From NCBI GenBank assembly GCA_031253875.1, contig JAIRVN010000034.1, positions 1-6,177 of the forward strand: 6,177 nt of DNA, read 5' to 3'. The stretch comes from Deltaproteobacteria bacterium (GTDB lineage Bacteria > Desulfobacterota > Desulfovibrionia > Desulfovibrionales > Desulfovibrionaceae). Position numbers and translations under genes: made by a program. Positions within the stretch are counted from its first letter, which is position 1. Every line of letters starts with the position of its first letter. Shown piece by piece: positions 5,894-6,177 of this stretch. The notes beneath the pieces are model-generated. The model did no database searches. It was not told the origin of the DNA and saw only the letters and a program-made list of their open reading frames with translations.

Positions 5894-6177
5894 CGCAGGC
5901 TCTTGTCATCCAGCTTGCCCGCTTTGGCGATCTTGTGCAGACAAAACGTCTGTTGTGCGCCCTGGCGGCGGAACACAGCACACATTTGTGCGTGGATCGT
6001 TCTCTGGCCCCGCTGGCGCGGCTGCTGTACCCGCAGATAACGGTACATCCCCTTGCGGCGCACGGCGGCAGTCCGAATGAGCTTGCGGACTTCAATCGCA
6101 CCGTCTTTGCAGCCTTGGCGTTGGAAACATTCAGTTGCGTCTACAACCTCAATCATTCGCCCTTGAACCGCGCCCTG
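5890..6177 (+). CDS. Glycosyltransferase family 9 (heptosyltransferase-like), N-terminal part (3' partial)
   Basis: The frame is open from ATG 5890 to the window end, giving 96 residues. The opening ALVIQLARFGDLVQTKRLL (4-22) is the typical N-terminal strand-loop-helix of family 9 glycosyltransferases (GT-B fold; ADP-heptose:LPS heptosyltransferases and relatives). The strand ending VYNLNHSPLNR (84-94) matches the next conserved segment, usually written as YDxxxNLxxS. Family knowledge: these cytoplasmic, membrane-associated enzymes transfer heptose or related sugars to lipopolysaccharide core or other glycans; donor and acceptor cannot be read from this fragment. The start overlaps the kinase stop (ATGA). 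No good Shine-Dalgarno lies 5-10 bases upstream, so translation probably depends on coupling to the kinase. The catalytic C-terminal half is off the right edge. Confidence 0.85.
   Translation, partial: MTQALVIQLARFGDLVQTKRLLCALAAEHSTHLCVDRSLAPLARLLYPQITVHPLAAHGGSPNELADFNRTVFAALALETFSCVYNLNHSPLNRAL

Overview
The window looks like ordinary chromosomal sequence from a GC-rich Gram-negative bacterium, most likely a Desulfovibrio-type sulfate reducer (Desulfovibrionaceae). This is inferred from gene content and style: a Desulfovibrio/Bilophila-like autotransporter barrel, a contiguous LarC, a TAXI solute receptor beside a Cache-type hybrid kinase, and a family 9 glycosyltransferase. No taxonomic search could be run. 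All supported genes are on the + strand.

Layout. Positions 1-719 hold the C-terminal beta-barrel of an autotransporter whose start lies off the left edge. A clearly more AT-rich intergenic stretch (720-986) follows, with a candidate promoter and a small inverted repeat. It leads into a small 74-residue uncharacterised protein (987-1211) with a strong ribosome binding site. After an 80-base gap comes larC (1292-2467), the nickel insertase for the nickel-pincer cofactor, here one uninterrupted frame. An 83-base gap with weak promoter-like and hairpin signals precedes a periplasmic TAXI-family binding protein (2551-3576). A 749-residue membrane hybrid histidine kinase follows 67 bases later (3644-5893: periplasmic Cache-type sensor, HAMP, HisKA, HATPase, receiver). 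A family 9 glycosyltransferase starts inside the kinase stop codon (ATGA overlap, 5890) and runs off the right edge.

How they may work together. The most notable unit is the TAXI binding protein directly followed by the sensor kinase, with no TRAP permease gene on either side within the window. The simplest inference is that the binding protein presents a small organic ligand to the kinase's periplasmic sensor, rather than (or as well as) feeding a transporter. The kinase ends in a receiver domain with no output or HPt domain, so its downstream partner must be encoded elsewhere. LarC is present without larA, larB or larE in view, and it departs from family consensus at several normally conserved places. 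I found no rRNA, tRNA, CRISPR array, insertion sequence or attachment site.
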